Source: Actinocrinis sp046724665 (lineage in GTDB: Bacteria > Actinomycetota > Actinomycetes > Streptomycetales > Catenulisporaceae). From it: DNA of 16,037 nucleotides. Location of the stretch: assembly GCA_046724665.1 (NCBI GenBank), contig JBKOWZ010000169.1, forward strand, positions 1 through 16,037, written 5' to 3'. The translations under genes were made by a program, and so were the position numbers. The notes beneath the pieces were generated by a model. That model worked only from the letters and a program-made list of their open reading frames with translations. It did no database searches and was not told where the DNA came from. Shown here piece by piece: positions 1 to 6,349 of the stretch. How positions within the stretch are numbered: position 1 is the stretch's first letter; the number at the start of each line of letters is the position of its first letter.

Positions 1-48
1 CCCGAGACCGTGACCACCGCGAGTGCGGCCACGAACACCACCACCTGA
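1..48 (+). CDS. 3' end of an upstream gene (partial)
   Basis: Frame 1 is open from the window edge and ends at TGA 46-48, giving a C-terminus PETVTTASAATNTTT. Fourteen of the fifteen sense codons end in G or C, as in the genes that follow. The stop lies 13 bases before the next start, and the next gene's ribosome binding site falls in that gap, so the two are probably in the same operon. The Thr/Ala-rich tail is too short to identify a family. In actinobacterial eCIS loci the cap/terminator protein or AAA+ ATPase often precedes the sheath region, but assigning either here would be a guess. Confidence 0.45.
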   Translation, partial: PETVTTASAATNTTT

Positions 49-61
49 GAGGGGAACGGAT

Positions 62-487
62 ATGAGCGGACTCGAAGACATACCTCTGATCGGCGACGTC
101 GCGGGCGTGGCGATCCACGGCGCGGAGGCCATCGGCGACGCGGTGACCGGCGACTGGGAGGGCGCGGCCGAGGAGGCGCAGTCCATGGCGGGCAGCGCGA
201 TCGGCGTGGCGACCGACGGCATCTCGACCGCGGTCGAGGACGTCTACGACGCGGCCGCCCCGGCGTTCGGCCTGCCGGACTCGCACGAGCTGGGGCACGA
301 GGCGCTCCAGGGCATCGGCGAGGCGCTCGGCGACGGTGCGTACGACCTCATGTACGGCAGCCCGCAGGACGAGGAGGCCTCGGAGCGCGGCGTTCAGCTG
401 CCCGACGCGGACACCAGTGCCCCGGACAGCGATCCGTACGGCGCCGACGTGGAGTACGAGGGCGGCGGCGAGGACGCCGGCTACTGA
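62..487 (+). CDS. Small, extremely acidic protein of unknown function ahead of the eCIS sheath
   Basis: This 141-residue protein is not one I recognise. The ATG at 62 is chosen because GAGGGG sits a few bases upstream; an in-frame ATG at 23 would overlap the preceding coding end and lacks such a site. Residues 1-100 alternate small hydrophobic and acidic residues (for example GDVAGVAIHGAEAIGDAV), suggesting amphipathic helices, and include a WEG at 32-34 reminiscent of the WxG turn of secreted helical proteins. Residues 101-141 look disordered and Asp/Glu/Gly-rich. I count 32 Asp/Glu, one Arg and no Lys. There is no signal peptide or clear membrane helix. It is first in line before the sheath gene and likely co-transcribed, so it may be a cargo protein, a chaperone or a tube-lumen filler; none of these is shown. 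Confidence 0.8.
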   Translation: MSGLEDIPLIGDVAGVAIHGAEAIGDAVTGDWEGAAEEAQSMAGSAIGVATDGISTAVEDVYDAAAPAFGLPDSHELGHEALQGIGEALGDGAYDLMYGSPQDEEASERGVQLPDADTSAPDSDPYGADVEYEGGGEDAGY

Positions 488-501
488 TCGAACGGCGGCC
501 C

Positions 502-528
502 GGCCCGGCGGCGAGCGCGGACCGGGCC
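502..528 (+). other. Intercistronic GC-rich stem-loop before the sheath gene
   Basis: GGCCCGG at 502-508 is the exact reverse complement of CCGGGCC at 522-528, leaving a 13-base loop. A second GGCCCGG at 497-503 could pair with the same right arm, giving an alternative fold. No T-run follows, so it is not a canonical Rho-independent terminator. It may act as an RNA processing or stability element, or a partial terminator setting the ratio of the acidic protein to the sheath. Confidence 0.4.
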
Positions 529-536
529 ACCGGCCA

Positions 537-556
537 AGCGGTGACCAGCGGTGACC
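537..556 (+). repeat. Perfect tandem decamer upstream of the sheath gene
   Basis: AGCGGTGACC occurs twice back to back (537-546 and 547-556). The 10-base spacing is one helical turn, which would suit a regulator binding as a head-to-tail pair. It lies 21 bases before the sheath start, just downstream of the stem-loop. A chance duplication is also possible. Confidence 0.45.
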
Positions 557-577
557 ATCTGAGCGAGTGAGGGAGCA

Positions 578-2110
578 ATGCCCAACTACCAGTCCCCGGG
601 CGTCTACATCGAGGAGATGGAGTCCGGCGCCCGCCCGATCGAGGGAGTCGGCACCGCCGTCGCGGCCTTCGTCGGCTTCAGCGCGCAGGGCCCGCTGCAC
701 GCCCCGACCCTGGTGACCAACTGGACTCAGTACACGACCATCTTCGGCGAGCCGGCCCCCGGCACGTTCCTCGGTCACGCCGTCTACGGGTACTTCCTCA
801 ACGGCGGCGGCCAGGCGTACATCGTGCGGGTCGGCGGGGCTTCCACCGCCGACGCCCCCGGCGCGGCGCGCGCCGAGCTGACCTCCGCCGCGACGCCGGG
901 GGCCGTCGCGTACGTCGCGACCGCCAAGGACGCGGCCCGCGGCGAGGTGACCGTCGAGGTCGCCGACGCGACGGCCGAGGGCGCGCCGGACGACTCGTTC
1001 CGGCTCGTGGTGCGCGGCGGCGGCCGCGAGGAGGTCTTCGAGCCGGTCACCACCAAGCGCGGCCGGACCAATGTGGTCACGCAGGTCAACGCGACTTCGA
1101 CGCTGATCGAGCTGGCCGAGGCCCCCGCCCCCGCGGGCGGCGCGGCCGACCGGCGGCCGGCGAACGCCGTGGTGACGCTGGCCGAGCGGCCCGGCGCCGA
1201 GGTGGCGGTCAACCCGGCCGACTACGTGGGCAGCAGCGCGGACCGCACCGGTTTCGGCGGCCTGGAGACCATCGACACGGTGACCATGGTCGCGGTCCCC
1301 GATCTGATGGCCGCCTACCTCGCCGGCCGGATCGACCGCGACGGCGTGCGCGGGGTGCAGACCGCGATGATCGCGCACTGCGAGCTGATGGGCGACCGGA
1401 TGGCGATCCTCGACCCGCTGCCGGACCTGAACCCGCAGCAGGTGCGCGAGTGGCGGATGAACGAGGCCGGATACGACTCGAAGTACGCCGCGCTGTACTG
1501 GCCCTGGCTCAAGGTGCTCGGCCCGGACGGCAGGCCGATGCCGCTGCCGCCGAGCGGCCACCTGGCCGGGATCTGGGCGCGCAACGACGCGACGCGCGGA
1601 GTGCACAAGGCCCCGGCGAACGAGGTGGTGCGCGGCGCGATCGGCGTCGGGATCACGCTGACCCGCGCGGAGCAGGACGACCTCAACCCGGTCGGCGTCA
1701 ACTGCATCCGGGCCTTCCCCGGCCGCGGCATCCGCGTGTGGGGAGCCAGGACCCTGAGCAGCGACCCGGCCTGGCGGTACATCAACGTCCGGCGGCTCTA
1801 CAACTACGTGGAGTCCTCGGTGCGGCTCGGCACGCAGTGGGTCGTGTTCGAGCCCAACGACAAGAGCCTGTGGGAGCGCGTCATCAGGACGCTGCGTTCG
1901 TTCCTGTTCACCGTGTGGCAGGACGGCGGGCTGTTCGGCGACACGATGGAGCAGGCCTTCTACGTCAAGTGCGACGACGAGACGAACCCGTCGGAGTCGA
2001 TCGAGATCGGCCGGCTGGTCTGCGAGATCGGCCTCGCCGTGGTCAAGCCCGCCGAGTTCGTGGTCTTCCGGCTGGCCCAGCTGCCCACCGGCACCGCCCT
2101 GTCCGAGTAA
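578..2110 (+). CDS. eCIS contractile sheath protein (phage tail sheath family)
   Basis: The 510-residue protein forms the outer contractile sheath around the inner tube; its contraction drives the tube through the target membrane. The N-terminus MPNYQSPGVYIEE (1-13) with GVGTAVAAFVGF soon after is the standard sheath start. The C-terminal third carries WRYINVRRLYNYVESSV, then a GTQWVVFEPND strand and a YVKCDDETNP segment near 464-470, the hallmark of phage/eCIS sheath C-terminal domains that make the inter-subunit mesh. The middle (roughly 90-215) is a variable Ala/Gly-rich insertion domain exposed on the sheath surface. The start has GAGG five bases upstream. Only one sheath gene is present, unlike Afp and PVC, which have several. 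Length and motifs are those of actinobacterial eCIS sheaths, so the call is firm. Confidence 0.97.
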   Translation: MPNYQSPGVYIEEMESGARPIEGVGTAVAAFVGFSAQGPLHAPTLVTNWTQYTTIFGEPAPGTFLGHAVYGYFLNGGGQAYIVRVGGASTADAPGAARAELTSAATPGAVAYVATAKDAARGEVTVEVADATAEGAPDDSFRLVVRGGGREEVFEPVTTKRGRTNVVTQVNATSTLIELAEAPAPAGGAADRRPANAVVTLAERPGAEVAVNPADYVGSSADRTGFGGLETIDTVTMVAVPDLMAAYLAGRIDRDGVRGVQTAMIAHCELMGDRMAILDPLPDLNPQQVREWRMNEAGYDSKYAALYWPWLKVLGPDGRPMPLPPSGHLAGIWARNDATRGVHKAPANEVVRGAIGVGITLTRAEQDDLNPVGVNCIRAFPGRGIRVWGARTLSSDPAWRYINVRRLYNYVESSVRLGTQWVVFEPNDKSLWERVIRTLRSFLFTVWQDGGLFGDTMEQAFYVKCDDETNPSESIEIGRLVCEIGLAVVKPAEFVVFRLAQLPTGTALSE

Positions 2111-2112
2111 AA

Positions 2113-2157
2113 CGGCGACGCCGTCCGAGTGCGGCGTACGCGCCCGCACCGGGCGCG
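2113..2157 (+). other. Two short stem-loops between sheath and tube genes
   Basis: CGGCG-A-CGCCG (2113-2123) and CGCGCCC (2139-2145) / GGGCGCG (2151-2157, 5-base loop) are perfect inverted repeats in the 69-base gap between sheath and tube. Neither is followed by a T-run. Such hairpins can protect upstream mRNA ends or uncouple expression of the two most abundant structural proteins. Function is inferred only. Confidence 0.4.
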
Positions 2158-2167
2158 AGTTAGAGGT

Positions 2168-2172
2168 AGGAG
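2168..2172 (+). promoter_or_regulatory. Strong ribosome binding site of tube gene 1
   Basis: AGGAG lies seven bases before the ATG at 2180 within a purine-rich run. It decides the start over an upstream in-frame ATG at 2129 that would add 17 Arg-rich residues unlike any tube protein. Its strength fits a highly expressed structural gene. Confidence 0.75.
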
Positions 2173-2179
2173 AACACTG

Positions 2180-2620
2180 ATGGCGGGGATCACCGATCCG
2201 CTGACGAACTACAGCTTCGCGGTGGAGATCGACAGTCTGACGATCGCGCAGTTCAAGGAGGTCCAGGGCCTCGGCATCACCATCGGGGTGATCGAGAACC
2301 GGGCGAACAAGGTGGGCGGCCTGCCGGTGTTGCAGAAGCTGCCCGGGGCGGTCAAGTACGAGGACATCCATCTGTCCCGGGGCAAGGTGAACGACCCGGC
2401 GTTCTGGAACTGGATCAAGACCGTCCAGGAGGGCAAGATCGACGAGGCCCGCAAGGACGGCGCGGTGATCCTCTACGATCTGGCGCACGGCGAGGTGAGC
2501 CGGTTCAACTTCTTCCAGGGCTGGCCGTCGAAGGTGGAGGTCGGCAAGCTGAGCGCCGGCGGCGACCAGGTGCTGCTCGAGTCCGTGGTCATCACCATCG
2601 AACGGCTCGAGGTGAAGTGA
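2180..2620 (+). CDS. eCIS inner tube protein 1 (T4 gp19/Hcp-like)
   Basis: This 146-residue protein should stack as hexameric rings to form the rigid tube inside the sheath. The sequence is typical of the phage tail tube family: DPLTNYSFAVEID (6-18), FKEVQGLGI (25-33), a Gly/Leu-Pro loop (46-52), KLPGAVKYEDIHLSRG (53-68), the helix FWNWIKTVQEGK (75-86) and a C-terminal strand VLLESVVITIERLEV. The order sheath then tube is conserved in eCIS loci. It is distinct from the second tube gene at 5214, which has the same length but low similarity; by analogy with Afp1/Afp5 one forms the bulk tube and the other the ring that meets the baseplate. This one, next to the sheath, is the more likely bulk subunit. 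Confidence 0.95.
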   Translation: MAGITDPLTNYSFAVEIDSLTIAQFKEVQGLGITIGVIENRANKVGGLPVLQKLPGAVKYEDIHLSRGKVNDPAFWNWIKTVQEGKIDEARKDGAVILYDLAHGEVSRFNFFQGWPSKVEVGKLSAGGDQVLLESVVITIERLEVK

Positions 2621-3078
2621 TGCCGATCGGGGCGGCTATGGCGGCGGGGACCGCCGGGCCGGCGGGGCGAGCGGGTCAGTCGGGTCAGGCTCAGCAGGCG
2701 GTGCGCACCGAGTTCTCGTTCACCCTCCCGGTGGGTTACGTGGACGGTGACGGCTCGGTCCACCGCGAGGGCACGATGCGGCTGGCGACGGCGCGCGACG
2801 AGATCCTGCCGCTGCGCGACCCGCGCGTGCGGGAGAACGAGGCGTACCTGACCGTGATCCTGCTCAGCCGGGTGATCACCTCGCTCGGCGAGGTCTCGCC
2901 GATCAACCCCGGCGTGGTCGAGACGATGTTCGCGGCGGACCTGGCGTTCCTCCAGGACCTGTACCGGCGGATCAACGCGGAGGGGCACACCCGGATCGCG
3001 GTCACCTGTCCGGCCTGCGAGCACGACTTCGCGGTGGACAGTTCGGGCCCCGCGGTGAGCCGCCTGGGGGAATCGTGA
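2620..3078 (+). CDS. eCIS tail-assembly-like protein with CxxC pair
   Basis: The 152-residue product has a flexible Gly/Ala/Gln N-terminus (1-28), then a strand-rich start RTEFSFTLPVGYVDGDG (29-45) and RLATARDEILPLRDPRV (54-70), then helices through LTVILLSRVITSLG and LAFLQDLYRRINAEG. This resembles the phage tail assembly/chaperone-like proteins found after the tube gene in actinobacterial eCIS clusters. The C-terminus holds CPAC (130-133) followed by HDF; a single pair of this kind could bind metal in a dimer or be structural. The ATG at 2620 overlaps the tube stop by one base (TGATG), so translation is coupled; a GTG at 2617 is an alternative start adding one residue. The molecular role in the particle is not established; the family assignment is from resemblance and position. 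Confidence 0.85.
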   Translation: MPIGAAMAAGTAGPAGRAGQSGQAQQAVRTEFSFTLPVGYVDGDGSVHREGTMRLATARDEILPLRDPRVRENEAYLTVILLSRVITSLGEVSPINPGVVETMFAADLAFLQDLYRRINAEGHTRIAVTCPACEHDFAVDSSGPAVSRLGES

Positions 3079-3314
3079 CGTACGGCACGGACCTGCTGCT
3101 GGAGGAAGTGTCGTACGTCGCCTATCACTTCCACTGGCCGCTGGACGACATCCTCGACCTCGAACACCCGCTGCGCCGCGACTTCGTCGCCCGGATCGCC
3201 GGGATGAACGCGGCGGTGAACGCCGCCGCCGAGGAGCGGATCGCGCTCGCGGCCAGTGGTGCGGCTGGAGCCTCAGTCGGCGGCGCGAATCGCTTTGCCG
3301 GGGACGAGTGGTGA
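3075..3314 (+). CDS. DUF6760-type small eCIS protein
   Basis: A 79-residue protein starting at GTG 3075, inside the preceding gene's last codons (GTGA overlap of four bases). The N-terminal half YGTDLLLEEVSYVAYHFHWP (3-22) followed by LDDILDLEHPLRR is the conserved core of the short DUF6760-like proteins found between the two tube genes in actinobacterial eCIS loci, and also recalls small phage proteins of the T4 gp14/tail chaperone region. The remainder (from about 45) is Ala/Gly-rich and probably a flexible tail. It is mostly helical with no membrane segment. The biochemical function is unknown. Tight packing between the CxxC protein and the Pro-rich protein suggests a shared role in baseplate or tube assembly. 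Confidence 0.85.
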   Translation: MTYGTDLLLEEVSYVAYHFHWPLDDILDLEHPLRRDFVARIAGMNAAVNAAAEERIALAASGAAGASVGGANRFAGDEW

Positions 3315-3318
3315 CACC

Positions 3319-5193
3319 ATGCGCTGGCCGTTCCGTCGCTCGTCATCGTCCATCGGCAACGCAGATGAACCCGCAGCGCCCGTCGCTCCGACAGCAGCAT
3401 CCGATGCATGGCGCGACATGGCGGCGATCAGCCCGGCACTCGGCGCGATGCCGACAGTGACGGACTCGGGCTTCAGCCGTTCGCTCCCGACGCGGTGGCA
3501 CACTCCCCCCGCGCTCGGCGCGCTCGGTCACGACGTGCGTGCGGACGTCCCCGGCGGGCTGGTCAGCGGCGTGGCGCGCACGGTCGATCCGCGAGACACA
3601 GGACCGGCAGACCTCGTGTGGCGGATGCCTGACGTCAGCGGTCTGAGCGCGCGCGGCGGCCGTGGTGCGGCCGCCGCGACCGGACTCGTGTCAACGCAGC
3701 TCATGCCGACAGTGCAGGCAGTACAGACAGCCACGGTTCCGTCAGCACAGGCCGCACCAGCCACGCACGTGACACCGACTGCACCTCTAGCACCAACCGC
3801 ACAGCCCGTACTGCGTACACCTCTCGCATCGACAACTCAGGCAGTTCCTCCATCACGGCTCGTGCCAGCCGTCCCACCCGTGCCGACCGCGCTACCCACA
3901 CCTCCTGCACAGCCCGCACCGCAGTCGCACGACACCACGCCCCACAGCGCGACGCCCCAAAGCACAGCGCCCCAAAGCACCCTGCCCAACAGCACTCCTC
4001 CCTATAGCGCCGTGCCCTACACCCCCAGTTCGCCGAACACCTCGCCAGTACCTCAGACCCCTCCCATTTCCCCTCCCGTGTCGCCGCCTAGTGAAACCGC
4101 CGCAGACACGACCCAGACTCGCCAGACGCCGCCTGACGCGATCGCCGCCGTCGAGCAGCGGGACCCTCGCCCCGTTCCCGCGGACTTGACCAGCGGCTCA
4201 ACCTCAGCGGCGGCTGCGCCGGGTGTGACTGCCGAGCCGGAGACCGAGACGTTCGAATCCCCGCCGAGCGTTTCGACGACCGAGCCCGGAGACCTGTTCA
4301 CGCCCCGCGAGGCGCGGCCGGGGTTGGATCCGCTCGGGTCCGCCCCGGCTGTTGCGCCCCTCGTCTCACGCACCACGATCCATCGAACGGCACCTCCCGA
4401 CGCAGCTGCATCCCAGCCAACGTCCCGCGACACAGCTCCTCCCGAAGCACCGGCCACATCGCCAACGCCCGACACACCGCCGACTCAGCTCACAGATTCG
4501 CCGACGGCGCCGTCATACGTCGCCCCGTTGATCTCAGCTGCACGATTCGTGCCGTCGGCCGCCGCGCCGATCAGCGTCCTGCAAGCGCCGGTCGCATCCG
4601 TCGAACAGCCGGTACGCGCCGCCGAGTCGGTTATCGGCCCTCTCGCCAGCGCCTTCGCAAGCCCACCTTCGGCGCCTGCTACCCAACGACCCACGATTCA
4701 GCAGGCTGTCGGCGAAGCTTCGTCACCCGCCCCCGCGCAAGATCTCACCACACCACAAAGCCTCATTACACGACAAAGCCCTTTTATACGTCAGCCACCC
4801 TCCTCCACCACCACAACCCCTACCACGACCGCCCCCGCAACCTCCCCTGCACCCATCACGGCAGCCCCAGTTGCGCCTCCACCAACCACGACCTCCCCTG
4901 CACCTACTGGATCCGCCGCCTCCACCACCGCGACCAGCGCACTACCAACCAGCACCCCCTCCACGATCCCCGCGACACCGACGGCATCCACGACTCCCGC
5001 GAATCCCACGCCCACCGCCGCTTCCCCGAGCACCTCCAGCACTGCCTCCATTCCCACCCCCGCCGCCCTCGACGACGATCCCGCCGCGCTCGACACGCTC
5101 GCCCGGCAGCTCTACGGCCGCTTCTCCCGGCACCTGGCCGGCGAGTTGCTCATCGACCGCGAGCGCGCCCAGTTCCTTACCGACCTCATCTGA
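3319..5193 (+). CDS. Long Pro/Thr/Ala/Ser-rich eCIS protein with ordered N- and C-terminal segments
   Basis: A 624-residue protein with three parts. Residues 1-110 include a basic start MRWPFRR and a semi-conserved stretch WRDMAAISPALGAMPTV (31-47) then PPALGALGHDVRADVPGGLV (63-82), as seen in the eCIS protein that follows the DUF6760 gene. Residues about 130-583 are almost entirely Pro, Thr, Ala, Ser, Gln and Val, certainly disordered, with local repeats such as ATPQSTAPQSTLPNST (211-226). Residues 584-624 form a charged helix pair, LARQLYGRFSRHLAGELLID then RERAQFLTDLI, that is well conserved in this family. The ATG four bases after the preceding stop is preferred over GTG 3256 inside the previous gene. 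The role is unknown; it could tether baseplate parts or span the particle. The linker's length is striking and its + strand is strongly C-rich. Confidence 0.88.
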   Translation: MRWPFRRSSSSIGNADEPAAPVAPTAASDAWRDMAAISPALGAMPTVTDSGFSRSLPTRWHTPPALGALGHDVRADVPGGLVSGVARTVDPRDTGPADLVWRMPDVSGLSARGGRGAAAATGLVSTQLMPTVQAVQTATVPSAQAAPATHVTPTAPLAPTAQPVLRTPLASTTQAVPPSRLVPAVPPVPTALPTPPAQPAPQSHDTTPHSATPQSTAPQSTLPNSTPPYSAVPYTPSSPNTSPVPQTPPISPPVSPPSETAADTTQTRQTPPDAIAAVEQRDPRPVPADLTSGSTSAAAAPGVTAEPETETFESPPSVSTTEPGDLFTPREARPGLDPLGSAPAVAPLVSRTTIHRTAPPDAAASQPTSRDTAPPEAPATSPTPDTPPTQLTDSPTAPSYVAPLISAARFVPSAAAPISVLQAPVASVEQPVRAAESVIGPLASAFASPPSAPATQRPTIQQAVGEASSPAPAQDLTTPQSLITRQSPFIRQPPSSTTTTPTTTAPATSPAPITAAPVAPPPTTTSPAPTGSAASTTATSALPTSTPSTIPATPTASTTPANPTPTAASPSTSSTASIPTPAALDDDPAALDTLARQLYGRFSRHLAGELLIDRERAQFLTDLI

Positions 5194-5213
5194 CCCGAAA
5201 GGACGCGACCAGC

Positions 5214-5654
5214 ATGGCGAACGACAGCCTCGGGATGGCCGGCCTCGCCTGGCGGTTCGGCGTGGAGGTCGAGGAGGAGCAGATCGCGCTGTTCACCGGC
5301 TGCACGGGCCTGGAGGCCGAGTACGAGGCCTTCACCTGGAAGGAGGGCGGCGCCGACGGAGCCGTGATCACGCTGGCCGGCCACGTCTCCTACGCCAACG
5401 TCCGGCTGACCCGGCCGGTTGACAAGGACAGCGTCAAGATCCTGCGATGGTTCACCAGCCAGGCGGCCAGCCCGCATCCCAAGAACGTGACCATCACCCT
5501 CTACGACGGCAACGGCGCCGCGGTGTCGTCGTGGACGCTCGCCGACGCCTGGCCGATCAAGTACTCCGGGCCGAGCCTGACCACGGTCGGCCAGGAGGCC
5601 GACGGGATCGCGCTGGAGTCGCTGGAACTGTCGCATCGGGGGTTCACCGCATGA
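5214..5654 (+). CDS. eCIS inner tube protein 2 (T4 gp19-like, baseplate-proximal type)
   Basis: This second tube-family protein is 146 residues long. The segment YRF-like LAWRFGVEVEEEQIALFTGC (11-30), then GLEAEYEAFTWKEGG (32-46), RPVDKDSVKILRWF (67-80) and VTITLYDGNG (92-101) match the phage tail tube fold, ending in a strand ESLELSHRGF. AAAGGA about ten bases upstream supports ATG 5214. In Afp/PVC-type particles a distinct tube paralogue forms the ring between spike and bulk tube; its place directly before the LysM adaptor and the spike genes suggests that job here. The gene ends in a four-base ATGA overlap with the LysM gene. The family assignment is firm, the ring position is inference. 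Confidence 0.93.
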   Translation: MANDSLGMAGLAWRFGVEVEEEQIALFTGCTGLEAEYEAFTWKEGGADGAVITLAGHVSYANVRLTRPVDKDSVKILRWFTSQAASPHPKNVTITLYDGNGAAVSSWTLADAWPIKYSGPSLTTVGQEADGIALESLELSHRGFTA

Positions 5655-6349
5655 CCACCGCCTTCGCGTTGCTGCGCAACCAGGATGACCCCGTCCCCCC
5701 GCTCGTCTGCGAGTTCAACCCCTCGACGGTACGGCTGAGCAAGTCGGCCAGGTGGCACACGCCGCGGAACCGGCACGCCCGGACGCAGCCCAGGCCGCAG
5801 TTCGGCGGCACAGGCCCACAGCAGCTCACGATCAACCTGCTGTTCAACGCCTACGACCGCACCGGCGCCAAGAGGTCCAAGATCCCGGTCTCCCAGGCCG
5901 TGGACACCCTGCTCTCCTGGACCAACCCCAGCCAGAAGTCGCAGTCCGGCGGCGATTCGCTGCCGCCGACGGTCACCTTCCAGTGGGGCGCGGCGCTGGT
6001 GGTCACCGGCTTCCTCAAGAGCGTCATCGTTGACTACCTCCTGTTCGACACCGACGGCATGCCGCTGCGGGCCACCGCGAACGTGACGATCCAGACCGTG
6101 CCGCCCGACGTCAAGCCCACGAACCCGACCTCAGGCGGCATCGCCGGCCGACGCGGCGCGCAGACTTCGGAGGCTGATTCGCTCGCGTCCATCGCACAGC
6201 GCGAATACGGCGATCCGGGGCTGTGGCGGGCGATCGCGATCGCGAACGACATCGACGACCCGGGCAGGATCCCGCCCGGAACCAGGCTGCTGCTGCCGCC
6301 GCGCGCCCAGGCGGTCGCGCTGGCCGCGGTCGGGGGCGATCCCCGATGA
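5651..6349 (+). CDS. eCIS LysM-domain adaptor (Afp7/gp53-like)
   Basis: The 232-residue protein starts within the ATGA overlap with tube 2. The N-terminal part reads VCEFNPSTVRLSKSARWH (19-36), followed by PQFGGTGPQQLTINLLFNAY (49-68) and ALVVTGFLKSVIVDYLLFD (115-133), typical of eCIS/phage tube-binding proteins that join the tube initiator to the spike. The C-terminal part has a LysM-like unit, SLASIAQREYGDPGLWRAIA (177-196) then ANDIDDPGRIPPGTRLLLPP (198-217). In these particles the LysM fold packs within the baseplate and need not bind peptidoglycan. It ends in another four-base ATGA overlap with the spike gene. Context and sequence agree on the assignment. Confidence 0.93.
   Translation: MTTAFALLRNQDDPVPPLVCEFNPSTVRLSKSARWHTPRNRHARTQPRPQFGGTGPQQLTINLLFNAYDRTGAKRSKIPVSQAVDTLLSWTNPSQKSQSGGDSLPPTVTFQWGAALVVTGFLKSVIVDYLLFDTDGMPLRATANVTIQTVPPDVKPTNPTSGGIAGRRGAQTSEADSLASIAQREYGDPGLWRAIAIANDIDDPGRIPPGTRLLLPPRAQAVALAAVGGDPR

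Noticed and set aside
4791..5096. Val/Gly/Ala-rich - strand frame resembling a membrane protein
   Set aside because: It is the antisense of the Pro/Thr linker; hydrophobicity is a by-product of the complementary codons.
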